DNA of 5,262 nt from Chloroflexota bacterium (GTDB lineage Bacteria; Chloroflexota; Dehalococcoidia; GIF9; AB-539-J10): contig JADFUX010000089.1 in NCBI GenBank assembly GCA_015222255.1, positions 1 to 5,262 on the forward strand, in the 5' to 3' direction. Below, one piece after another: positions 1 through 5,193 of this stretch; within the stretch, counting starts at the first letter, position 1; every line of letters begins with the position of its first letter. The notes under the pieces were generated by a model that worked only from the letters and a program-made list of their open reading frames with translations, was not told where the DNA came from and searched no databases. The position numbers and the translations under genes are program-made.

Positions 1-256
1 AGATGCCGTTCCTTCACCCGTGAGCGATATTCCTCAGGGCAAACCTCCTTAGCTCATGGTAAATCTTCAGCCTCTGGTCGAAAATCATGAAGCAGAAGCA
101 AGTTTTCTTAGGAGGAGCGTTACTTGGAGAGCTATCTCGTGATGCAGGAATAGCAACAGTGGCGGAGCAGGTATTTGCCCAAGAGAAGCAGCCAACGACA
201 TTGGGCGAACTGAGATCGCAGAATCGTTTGACTCTAACTCTCCTATTTCCTGTCTA
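1..256. other. Non-coding or unresolved stretch downstream of tRNA-Pro
   Basis: I find no gene here that I can defend. A plus-strand frame opens with an ATG at 87 and runs 63 codons to a stop at 278. It has no Shine-Dalgarno site, and its last codons run into tRNA-Pro on the other strand. Its peptide matches no family I know. A short minus-strand frame from 88 to 14 (24 residues) is equally unsupported. A 6-bp inverted repeat, GCCCAA at 177-182 and TTGGGC at 201-206, has an 18-nt loop and no T-run, so I do not call it a terminator for the por transcript. The stretch could be a decayed gene remnant. Confidence 0.4.
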
Positions 257-331
257 TGGTCGGGGTGAGAGGATTTGAACCTCCGGCCTCATGGTCCCAA
301 ACCATGCGCGCTACCCCTGCGCCACACCCCG
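257..331 (-). tRNA. tRNA-Pro (anticodon TGG)
   Basis: The minus strand folds into a full cloverleaf. The acceptor CGGGGTG pairs with CACCCCG. The D stem is GCGC/GCGC, the anticodon stem CATGG/CCATG encloses the loop TTTGGGA, and the T arm is GGAGG-TTCAAAT-CCTCT. The anticodon TGG lies at 297-299 (complement) and reads proline CCN codons. The 3' ACCA is encoded in the DNA (257-260), unlike the other three tRNAs in this window. The mature 5' end is only 20 nt past the porB stop codon, with no room for a typical promoter, so it may be processed from the por transcript or start from a promoter inside porB. Confidence 0.97.
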
Positions 332-351
332 TACCAGTTATCTATAGCAAC

Positions 352-1290
352 CTAAGCTGCTGAGAAGCATGCTATTTTTGCCTTCAGTCTGGCGTAATCC
401 TCGTTTACCATTTCTTGAATCTCTTGAATGTCCTTATCCGTCAAGTGCCGATACCGGCCTTGTGGTTTCAGGTATTCCTCAACTGGCTTGAGTGTGGGGC
501 GATCGACATTCAGTCTATATCGGCCATTCTCCACTTCATAAAGAGGGAAAATGCCTGTTTCCACAGCAAGCCGACCCATCTGAATAGTGATCTTTGAAGG
601 ATACCTCCAGCCAGTGCAACAAGGACACAGAATATGTACGTAAGCTGGGCCTTTAACCTCTGCTCCCTTCTTAACCTTGTTCATCAAATCGAAAGGGTAA
701 CTAGGACAAGCCGTAGCTGCGTACGGTATGTTGTGGGCAACACAAATCTCAACCATGTTCTTCTTGCGGGTTTTCTGCCCGATGCTGACTTTCCCCGCGG
801 GAGCAGTTGTGGTTGAAGCCCCATACGGCGTGCTGCTCGACCTCTGAATTCCAGTATTCATATACGCTTCGTTATCCCAGCAGATGTACAGGAAATTATG
901 ACCCCTCTCAATTGCCCCAGACAAGGCCTGAACTCCAATATCGCTGGTGGCCCCATCCCCAGCCATACCGATACACTTAATATCCCTCTTAGCTATCTTC
1001 CCCTTTCTCATCAAGGCCTTAAGTCCTGCCTCCACACCTGAAATCTCAGCCCCAACATTTTCAAACAGCGTATGTATCCAAGGAACTCGCCATGAAGTGA
1101 CAGGAAGCGGAGTAGTGCAAACCTCATCACATCCTGTAGCCATACCTATTATCATATTCTCGCCTATGGCTTTACAAGCAAGCCTCATTGCCAACGCTTC
1201 CCCACAACCGATACAGAAGTTATGTCCCTCAGCAAGAATTTCCTTGGTGCTTACAAGGTTCTTACCAAACTTTATGTATTCCTGTGCCAT
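352..1290 (-). CDS. porB: Pyruvate:ferredoxin oxidoreductase, beta subunit (thiamine diphosphate-binding)
   Basis: This 312-residue protein is the beta subunit of a four-subunit pyruvate-type 2-oxoacid:ferredoxin oxidoreductase, which binds thiamine diphosphate and one [4Fe-4S] cluster. The cofactor motif runs from GDG (111-113) to DNEAYMNTG (139-147), followed by the conserved IQRSSSTPYGA (148-158). Cluster ligands expected from the family are present: Cys26 and Cys29 in CIGCG, Cys54 in ATGCDE, and Cys224 in PCCTGW. VPWIHTLFENVGAE (69-82) is also typical. The length is normal for PorB. The start is fixed by GGGAGG at 1296-1301, five bases before the ATG, and it follows porA by 37 nt. It acts in the cytoplasm with PorA, PorD and PorG. 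Substrate preference for pyruvate over branched-chain oxoacids is inferred from resemblance to PorB. Confidence 0.95.
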   Translation of the reverse strand: MAQEYIKFGKNLVSTKEILAEGHNFCIGCGEALAMRLACKAIGENMIIGMATGCDEVCTTPLPVTSWRVPWIHTLFENVGAEISGVEAGLKALMRKGKIAKRDIKCIGMAGDGATSDIGVQALSGAIERGHNFLYICWDNEAYMNTGIQRSSSTPYGASTTTAPAGKVSIGQKTRKKNMVEICVAHNIPYAATACPSYPFDLMNKVKKGAEVKGPAYVHILCPCCTGWRYPSKITIQMGRLAVETGIFPLYEVENGRYRLNVDRPTLKPVEEYLKPQGRYRHLTDKDIQEIQEMVNEDYARLKAKIACFSAA

Positions 1291-1295
1291 TTTTT

Positions 1296-1301
1296 CCTCC
1301 C
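1296..1301 (-). promoter_or_regulatory. Shine-Dalgarno site of porB
   Basis: GGGAGG on the minus strand lies five A residues before the porB ATG. It supports MAQEYIKFG as the true N-terminus and shows that porB is translated independently after the 37-nt gap from porA. Confidence 0.85.
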
Positions 1302-1327
1302 TAGACTTAACTGCTTCGAGTCTTGCA

Positions 1328-2554
1328 CTATTTTGCAGGCAGGTAAACGCCTTTCGGTTCTCTTATACCCTCCACCTTACCTCTTACACCCACTGTCTCA
1401 AATATTTCCTCTGATCCCTTTTCGGCAACTTCCCTACCCCTGTCGAATGCATACTCAATATCCTTTATCGGTACGTCCCTTCCACCCAAACCACCCACAA
1501 AGCCGACAACTTTCGGCATCCTCTCCATGCCATACAAGGCCGACCTGACTTCCGAAAAGACTGGACCTCCCGGCCCGCCAAAGGAAATGCAGCGGTCAAA
1601 GACAACAATGGTCTCAGCATCCTTTACAGCTTGGCGTAATTCTTCAAACGGGAAAGGCCTCCAAAGACGCAAGTTTATGAGTCCTACAGACTCTCCCTTT
1701 TCTCTTTTTCTGTCCACCACCAGCTTTGCCGTCTCATTGAGGCTTCCCATCATTAAAAGCATGGTCTTCGCACCTTCCGCTCTGTACGGTTCAACCGGGT
1801 AATAATAGCGACCAAATATCTTTCCAAACTCTTTCCAACCTTGAATTATGAGCTCCTTAGATTTCCTGAACGCCACCTCCTGAGATATCTTGGACTCGGT
1901 GTACATGTCAGGAGGACCAAAGGCTCCGTGGGTCATTGGTTTATCGGGGTCCAGGGCGAATTGATATTGGCGTTTCTTGGGCAGGAATCTGTCCACTTCC
2001 TCTTGCTCCGGCAAGAACATTGCCTCTGTTACATGTGATAGAGTGAATCCATCGAAATGAACCATAACTGGAAAGAGAACCTTGGGATCCTCGCCAACAC
2101 GAAAGGCCCAGAGGGTCATATCGAAGGCCTCCTGATTATTCTGACAGAATACTTGAATCCAGCCAGTATCCCTGACAGACATGACGTCAGAATGGTCGCA
2201 CCAAACGCTCAGCGGCGCAGAGAGAGCTCTGTTGCATATCACCATGACTATAGGGTATCTCATGGATGACGCAATATAGACAACCTCGTGCATAAGCTCC
2301 AATCCTACACCCGCAGTAGTAGTGAAAGCTCTAGCTCCTACTGCCGAAGCCCCACAGCAAGCGCTCATAGCTGAGTGTTCTGATTCGACAGGTATATATT
2401 CTGCATCCAGCTCACCATCAGCCACCATCTCAGCCAGTCGCTCAGGAACATGTGTCTGGGGTGTTATGGGATACGCAGCAACTACATCAGTGTCCGCCAT
2501 TCTTACTGCCTCACAACAGGCGTGTGAAGCCTCTAATGCTACTCTTTTACTCAT
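1328..2554 (-). CDS. porA: Pyruvate:ferredoxin oxidoreductase, alpha subunit
   Basis: This 408-residue alpha subunit supplies the pyrimidine-binding half of the thiamine site and the CoA-handling part of the enzyme (pyruvate + CoA + oxidised ferredoxin to acetyl-CoA + CO2 + reduced ferredoxin). Near the N-terminus are AAYPITPQT (26-34), VESEHSAM (56-63) and FTTTAGVGLELMHE (77-90), all family hallmarks. The C-terminal part carries DRCISFGGPGGP (320-331) and GGLGGRD (354-360). I chose the ATG at 2554 (MSKRVALEA) over an upstream in-frame ATG at 2617. It has GGAGG seven bases upstream, it gives the usual family N-terminus, and it overlaps the porD stop by four bases (ATGA), implying coupled translation. 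TTTAGVGL differs from the TATSSQGL-like form I remember for many relatives. A ketoisovalerate-type specificity is possible but less likely. Confidence 0.94.
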   Translation of the reverse strand: MSKRVALEASHACCEAVRMADTDVVAAYPITPQTHVPERLAEMVADGELDAEYIPVESEHSAMSACCGASAVGARAFTTTAGVGLELMHEVVYIASSMRYPIVMVICNRALSAPLSVWCDHSDVMSVRDTGWIQVFCQNNQEAFDMTLWAFRVGEDPKVLFPVMVHFDGFTLSHVTEAMFLPEQEEVDRFLPKKRQYQFALDPDKPMTHGAFGPPDMYTESKISQEVAFRKSKELIIQGWKEFGKIFGRYYYPVEPYRAEGAKTMLLMMGSLNETAKLVVDRKREKGESVGLINLRLWRPFPFEELRQAVKDAETIVVFDRCISFGGPGGPVFSEVRSALYGMERMPKVVGFVGGLGGRDVPIKDIEYAFDRGREVAEKGSEEIFETVGVRGKVEGIREPKGVYLPAK

Positions 2555-2886
2555 TCTTCTTCCTCCTCTATCATGGTTATCGCCTCTTTCGGGCATATTT
2601 CGGCGCAAATGCCACATCCTTTACAGGAATAAAGGTTAACCTCATAGTATCCATCCTCACACGCATCTACTGCCGCATCAGGACAATAAAGCCAACACAA
2701 GCCACATTTATTGCACTTTTCCTTGTCCAATATAGGCCTTTCGGATCTCCAGTCTCCAGTTCTACGCAAGGCGGCGCTCCCCGCGTCTGTAAGTATGCCG
2801 CCAACTTCCATATCTCTCCACGTTACCTCACTCGCTGTTCTCAACTTCTTTACTGCCGCTTTCGTTTTTCTTGCTTTTGTTGCCAT
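2551..2886 (-). CDS. porD: Pyruvate:ferredoxin oxidoreductase, delta subunit (2x[4Fe-4S] ferredoxin-like)
   Basis: This small 111-residue iron-sulfur subunit carries electrons from the catalytic PorA/PorB core towards soluble ferredoxin. Two bacterial ferredoxin motifs are complete. The first is CNKCGLCWLYCPD, with ligands Cys58, 61, 64 and 68. The second is CKGCGICAEICPK, with Cys88, 91, 94 and 98. As usual, the last Cys of each motif is expected to complete the other cluster. About 50 residues precede the first motif: a Lys/Arg-rich start, then WRDMEVGG and the typical GDWRSERPILD lead-in (44-54). The start is set by TAAGGAGTAAGA just before the ATG, where the porG stop codon forms part of the ribosome site; the gap to porG is 9 nt. 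The run of five Glu at the C-terminus is encoded by the purine tract that serves as the porA ribosome site. Confidence 0.95.
   Translation of the reverse strand: MATKARKTKAAVKKLRTASEVTWRDMEVGGILTDAGSAALRRTGDWRSERPILDKEKCNKCGLCWLYCPDAAVDACEDGYYEVNLYSCKGCGICAEICPKEAITMIEEEEE
2562..2566 (-). promoter_or_regulatory. Shine-Dalgarno site of porA inside the end of porD
   Basis: GGAGG on the minus strand lies seven bases before the ATG at 2554, inside the last codons of porD (GAG GAG GAA GAA GAA TGA). It decides the porA start in favour of the shorter 408-residue form. With the ATGA overlap it points to translational coupling of delta and alpha subunits. Confidence 0.85.
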
Positions 2887-2895
2887 TCTTACTCC

Positions 2896-3447
2896 TTACA
2901 CTACTGTTTCATTGTAGGCTCTTTTCGCAGCCTCAATGTTGCCTTCGGCATTCTTACCAAAGCGCTCATGCAGTTGCTCGGCCAGGGAATCCATTGTGAC
3001 AGCCTCGGTAACCTTCAAAAATGCGCCAATCATTGCGGTATTGGTGATAGGCAATCCTATCGTTTCCTTAGCAATCTTGCTAGCATCAACTGAGGCCACG
3101 GGGCACTTGAAACCGAAATCAGACTTTAGCTGCTGGGGTGACTTCCTTGAATTGACAACAATTCTGCCATTCTCCTTAAGCCCCGAAGTTACATCCACCA
3201 CACGAAGCAATGTGGGGTCAATGACTACAACTATGTCGGGCTCGGTAACGTCCGTCCTCATCCTTATGAATTCATCGCCTATCCTGAGGAAAGCCATAAC
3301 TGGTGCCCCTCTTCTTTCAGGCCCAAAGCTAGGGAATGATTGAGCATACCTTCCCTCTTCTATGGCAGCACGAGCAACCAACTCGGCTGAAGTGACTGCT
3401 CCTAGCCCTCCCCTTCCATGCCATCGTACCTCCAGAAGCTCACCCAT
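2896..3447 (-). CDS. porG: Pyruvate:ferredoxin oxidoreductase, gamma subunit
   Basis: This 183-residue gamma subunit is the first por gene in the operon. Family hallmarks are clear: RWHGRGGLGAVTSAE (8-22), YAQSFPSFGPERRGAPV (34-50), and a region matching PDIVVVIDPTLL. The length is normal for stand-alone PorG, and the gene is not fused to the other subunits as in the single-chain bacterial enzyme. The frame stays open upstream to an ATG at 3501, but that start lies inside tRNA-Arg, and the ATG at 3468 lies upstream of the ribosome site itself. I chose 3447 because a perfect AAAGGAGG (3458-3465) sits ten bases before it and because the protein then begins at the usual family N-terminus. The 5' untranslated gap to tRNA-Arg is only 25 nt. 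Confidence 0.95.
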   Translation of the reverse strand: MGELLEVRWHGRGGLGAVTSAELVARAAIEEGRYAQSFPSFGPERRGAPVMAFLRIGDEFIRMRTDVTEPDIVVVIDPTLLRVVDVTSGLKENGRIVVNSRKSPQQLKSDFGFKCPVASVDASKIAKETIGLPITNTAMIGAFLKVTEAVTMDSLAEQLHERFGKNAEGNIEAAKRAYNETVV

Positions 3448-3457
3448 AAGTATAAAA

Positions 3458-3465
3458 CCTCCTTT
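3458..3465 (-). promoter_or_regulatory. Shine-Dalgarno site of porG
   Basis: AAAGGAGG on the minus strand is a full anti-16S match with a ten-base spacer to the ATG at 3447. It rules out the longer starts, which overlap tRNA-Arg or precede this site. Confidence 0.85.
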
Positions 3466-3472
3466 CATGAAA

Positions 3473-3544
3473 TACCCCTGAAGGGACTCGAACCCTCGCA
3501 CCTGGCTCCGGAGGCCAGCGCTCTATCCTCTGAGCTACAGGGGC
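3473..3544 (-). tRNA. tRNA-Arg (anticodon CCG)
   Basis: The minus strand gives a complete cloverleaf. The acceptor GCCCCTG pairs with CAGGGGT (one G-T pair). The D stem is GCTC/GAGC, the anticodon stem CTGGC/GCCAG encloses the loop CTCCGGA, and the T arm is GAGGG-TTCGAGT-CCCTT. The anticodon CCG (3509-3511 complement) reads the arginine codon CGG. The discriminator is A at 3473, and the next bases are TTT, so CCA is not encoded. It lies 23 nt after the exchanger stop codon and 25 nt before porG on the same strand, so it sits in the leader of the por operon. Confidence 0.97.
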
Positions 3545-3556
3545 CAATGCTTGCGC

Positions 3557-3562
3557 TTAATA
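3557..3562 (-). promoter_or_regulatory. Possible -10 element for tRNA-Arg and the por operon
   Basis: TATTAA on the minus strand ends 12 nt before the mature tRNA-Arg, a spacing like that of the clearer tRNA-Ser promoter in this window. The best -35 candidate, TTCAGG with an 18-nt spacer, is weak and lies inside the end of the exchanger gene. Read-through from the exchanger is an equally fair explanation for transcription here. Confidence 0.25.
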
Positions 3563-3567
3563 GCTTA

Positions 3568-4575
3568 TCACAAAGCCAAACCTGAAGTGAATAGGGCATA
3601 AGCCCCAAGAACATAGAGTGCGATCAAGACGGGGGAATACCAACTGCTTACCACAAGAATCTTACGTTTCTGCTGAAACCTGAGTCCAGCGATCACAATA
3701 AGGCTCATTACTACCACCGCAGCAGCAATGATGAGATGGCCACTGGATACCTCGGAGAGAATGGGTCCCTCGGTATAGAAAAGGTCGATCGGCGCAATGA
3801 GAGCAAGATTCAGCATATTGCTTCCCAGTATATTAGCAACAGCCATATCAATGGCACCGAGGCGCAAGGCGGCAACACTGACCACCAACTCAGGCATGGA
3901 AGTGCTAATTGCTAGGAATAAGGTCCCAACAAAACTGGCATCCCAACCAGTGGTCACAGCAATCTCATCACCAATGAAAGATAGCCATATTCCGGCGGCA
4001 ATAACCGCCGCACCTGCCAAGGCAAATCTGAGGTACACCTTCTTTGCCGGAATCTCCTCATATGGGGAAGAAGCAGCCTCTGCAACAGCGAGCTCGTGAC
4101 TACGTTCATAGCGGAACAGCCACCACATTCCCACTAAATACAGCACGAGGATGATAATACTGGCGACACCCACCCATCCCAGGGCTAATCCCGAAAACCT
4201 TCCCCCAGCAAGAATAGCCCCTCCAGCAATGGCAATAAGCAATATTCCCCAGCCAGCCGAGGCTATGTGCCGTGAGCTTGCTGCGCTTAAGACCGGGGTA
4301 CGGCGCTGGAGGATATCTAGCAAAGCTATGATGGCCAGATTGAGGCAGCAACTTCCGAACAGGATACCCAAAGCCAAATCGGGGGAACCAACCAAGGCAA
4401 CAGAGCTTACCCCGGTAACCAGTTCGGGCATAGAGGTAATGGCAGCGAGGAGCACCAGTCCTATCCACACCCGCCCCAGCCCTGTCTTTTCAGCAATAGC
4501 ATCTCCATACCGAGCCAACTTCGTTCCTGCAAACAAAATGATGGCCAGGCATAGAACAAACTTGAACCAGACCAT
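3568..4575 (-). CDS. Na+/Ca2+ exchanger-family (CaCA) cation antiporter, YrbG-like
   Basis: This 335-residue inner-membrane protein has about ten hydrophobic segments in two related halves. Proteins of the Ca2+:cation antiporter superfamily use this layout to exchange Ca2+ for Na+ or H+. Each half carries the alpha repeat. In the first half these are GLVLLAAITSMPELVTG (39-55) and GILFGSCCLNL (70-80). In the second they are GTLFLAISTSMPELVVS (217-233) and ANILGSNMLNL (247-257). The ion-binding glutamates of the two SMPEL motifs are Glu51 and Glu229. The central loop (about 155-182) is hydrophilic. The first half has GSCC where the second has the usual GSN. The length matches bacterial YrbG-type members. 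The start is supported by GGGAG at 4584-4588, eight bases before the ATG. The actual cation pair cannot be told from sequence, and the gene has no evident link to the por genes. Confidence 0.9.
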   Translation of the reverse strand: MVWFKFVLCLAIILFAGTKLARYGDAIAEKTGLGRVWIGLVLLAAITSMPELVTGVSSVALVGSPDLALGILFGSCCLNLAIIALLDILQRRTPVLSAASSRHIASAGWGILLIAIAGGAILAGGRFSGLALGWVGVASIIILVLYLVGMWWLFRYERSHELAVAEAASSPYEEIPAKKVYLRFALAGAAVIAAGIWLSFIGDEIAVTTGWDASFVGTLFLAISTSMPELVVSVAALRLGAIDMAVANILGSNMLNLALIAPIDLFYTEGPILSEVSSGHLIIAAAVVVMSLIVIAGLRFQQKRKILVVSSWYSPVLIALYVLGAYALFTSGLAL

Positions 4576-4635
4576 AGATTACACTCCCAAATGTGGTTGT
4601 CTAGCAATCATACTACATTCTGAGGAAGCCTAGAA

Positions 4636-4662
4636 AGAGAGCGTCTCGCAACCTTGCTCTCT
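4636..4662. repeat. Short hairpin (AGAGAGC/GCTCTCT)
   Basis: AGAGAGC at 4636-4642 and GCTCTCT at 4656-4662 form a perfect 7-bp stem with a 13-nt loop. It directly abuts the left end of the GTCATTCTGA repeat. No T-run follows on either side, so it is not a standard terminator. It could fold in the 5' leader of the exchanger transcript if that RNA starts upstream of it. Confidence 0.5.
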
Positions 4663-4759
4663 GTCATTCTGACCCCTACAACTGAAGAATCTGTTGCAGA
4701 CTCCTTGCGGACTCTGCCCTGAGTGCGATTCTCCGGTCGCATGGCTCCTTCAGAATGAC
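4663..4759. repeat. Imperfect inverted repeat with GTCATTCTGA ends (REP/MITE-like)
   Basis: A perfect 10-bp terminal inverted repeat, GTCATTCTGA (4663-4672) and TCAGAATGAC (4750-4759), bounds a 97-nt element. The arms stay partly complementary inward: the left arm has GAAGAATCTG and the reversed right arm has GGAGAATCGC. There is no coding capacity. The form fits a non-autonomous palindromic repeat (REP or MITE class). I associate near-identical ends with dispersed repeats in Chloroflexota-like genomes, but this is from memory and no second genomic copy can be seen here. Confidence 0.65.
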
Positions 4760-4835
4760 CAGAGCCGAAGGGCTCAGAGTGCCAGTTGGCTGTTAACAGA
4801 ATTCCTACAGAGCACATAGTTGACGATGCCCCACA

Positions 4836-4844
4836 TGGTATAAT
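4836..4844 (+). promoter_or_regulatory. Extended -10 promoter for the tRNA-Ser pair
   Basis: TGGTATAAT holds a perfect TATAAT (4839-4844) with the TG of an extended -10. It ends 11 nt before the mature tRNA-Ser(CGA), so transcription should begin about 4 to 6 nt upstream of the tRNA. A TTGACG at 4820-4825 looks like a -35 box, but the 13-nt spacing is too short for normal sigma-70 use; the extended -10 probably substitutes. Confidence 0.7.
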
Positions 4845-4855
4845 TATCTGACCTA

Positions 4856-4940
4856 GGAGAGGTGACCGAGTGGTTGATGGTGCCGCTCTCGAAAAGCGGT
4901 GCTCCGAAAGGAGCCGTGGGTTCAAATCCCACCCTCTCCG
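4856..4940 (+). tRNA. tRNA-Ser (anticodon CGA)
   Basis: This is an 85-nt class II tRNA. The acceptor GGAGAGG pairs with CCTCTCC. The anticodon stem CCGCT/AGCGG encloses the loop CTCGAAA, with anticodon CGA at 4890-4892 reading UCG. The long variable arm is the hairpin GCTCC-GAAA-GGAGC, and the T arm is GTGGG-TTCAAAT-CCCAC. The discriminator is G, as serine tRNAs require. CCA is not encoded. It is the first of a tandem pair and shares its acceptor and T stems with the next tRNA. Confidence 0.98.
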
Positions 4941-4941
4941 C

Positions 4942-5027
4942 GGAGAGGTGCTAGAGTGGCTTATCAGGCGCGCCTGGAGAGCGCGTGTCGCCTTTGGCGA
5001 CCGTGGGTTCGAATCCCACCCTCTCCG
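4942..5027 (+). tRNA. tRNA-Ser (anticodon GGA)
   Basis: This is an 86-nt class II tRNA. It has the same acceptor GGAGAGG/CCTCTCC and T stem as its neighbour. The anticodon stem CGCGC/GCGCG encloses CTGGAGA, with anticodon GGA at 4976-4978 reading UCC and UCU. The variable arm is the hairpin GTCGCC-TTT-GGCGAC. The discriminator is G and no CCA is encoded. Only one base (4941) separates it from tRNA-Ser(CGA). A run of five T at 5029-5033 right after the acceptor stem could help end transcription. Confidence 0.98.
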
Positions 5028-5131
5028 CTTTTTGTGCTCTGCGCTCATCCCTGACGTCTCCTTCTACTGTTAGGCTATCTCCAAGCCCCCCGCCTGACGT
5101 TCGTAGAACTCGGTTTCGCGAGTACAGGCAT

Positions 5132-5160
5132 TTGTTTTCCCTTCGCCACTGTGCTACAAT
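5132..5160 (+). promoter_or_regulatory. Sigma-70-type promoter for the gene at 5194
   Basis: TTGTTT (5132-5137) and TACAAT (5155-5160) are separated by exactly 17 nt, and TGC directly before TACAAT gives an extended -10. Transcription would start near 5167, leaving a leader of about 25 to 30 nt with GGAGG at 5177-5181. Confidence 0.6.
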
Positions 5161-5193
5161 GAACCGAAATTGAATTGGAGGAAGATTGAGAAT

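Larger units (their letters stand above)
4616..4781. repeat. Outer, degenerate inverted repeat pair
   Basis: CATTCTGAG at 4616-4624 is matched in reverse complement by CTCAGAGTG at 4773-4781 (8 of 9 positions). The pair encloses the better inverted repeat at 4663-4759 and carries the same core (CATTCTGA). This suggests one element nested in, or duplicated within, an older copy. The stretch contains no believable gene. Confidence 0.45.

Noticed and set aside
177..206. GCCCAA/TTGGGC inverted repeat as a terminator for the por transcript
   Set aside because: The 18-nt loop and the lack of a T-run on the minus strand make an intrinsic terminator unlikely.
2555..2617. Longer start for porA
   Set aside because: The extra 21 residues overlap porD in another frame and do not resemble the family; the ATG at 2554 has the good ribosome site.
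2452..3093. Plus-strand frame of 213 codons
   Set aside because: It lies wholly antisense to porA, porD and porG, which have strong family motifs and ribosome sites; the translation is low-complexity with no known domain.
3448..3501. Longer start for porG
   Set aside because: It would place coding sequence inside tRNA-Arg and across the porG ribosome site; the family N-terminus begins at 3447.
4151..4633. Plus-strand frame of 160 codons opposite the exchanger
   Set aside because: It is a shadow of the membrane protein gene. The minus-strand reading shows clear paired alpha repeats.
4608..5048. Minus-strand frame of 146 codons containing GWDSNPR-type peptides
   Set aside because: It is the antisense of the two serine tRNAs and the repeat region. 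This peptide is a well-known false product of reading tRNA-Ser backwards.
5050..5100. Direct repeat CCTGACGT (5050-5057 and 5093-5100)
   Set aside because: Only eight bases and two copies; easily due to chance, with no array or paired structure.
5108..5123. ACTCG/CGAGT hairpin as a terminator after the tRNA-Ser pair
   Set aside because: A 5-bp stem with no following T-run; the T5 at 5029-5033 is the more likely end signal.
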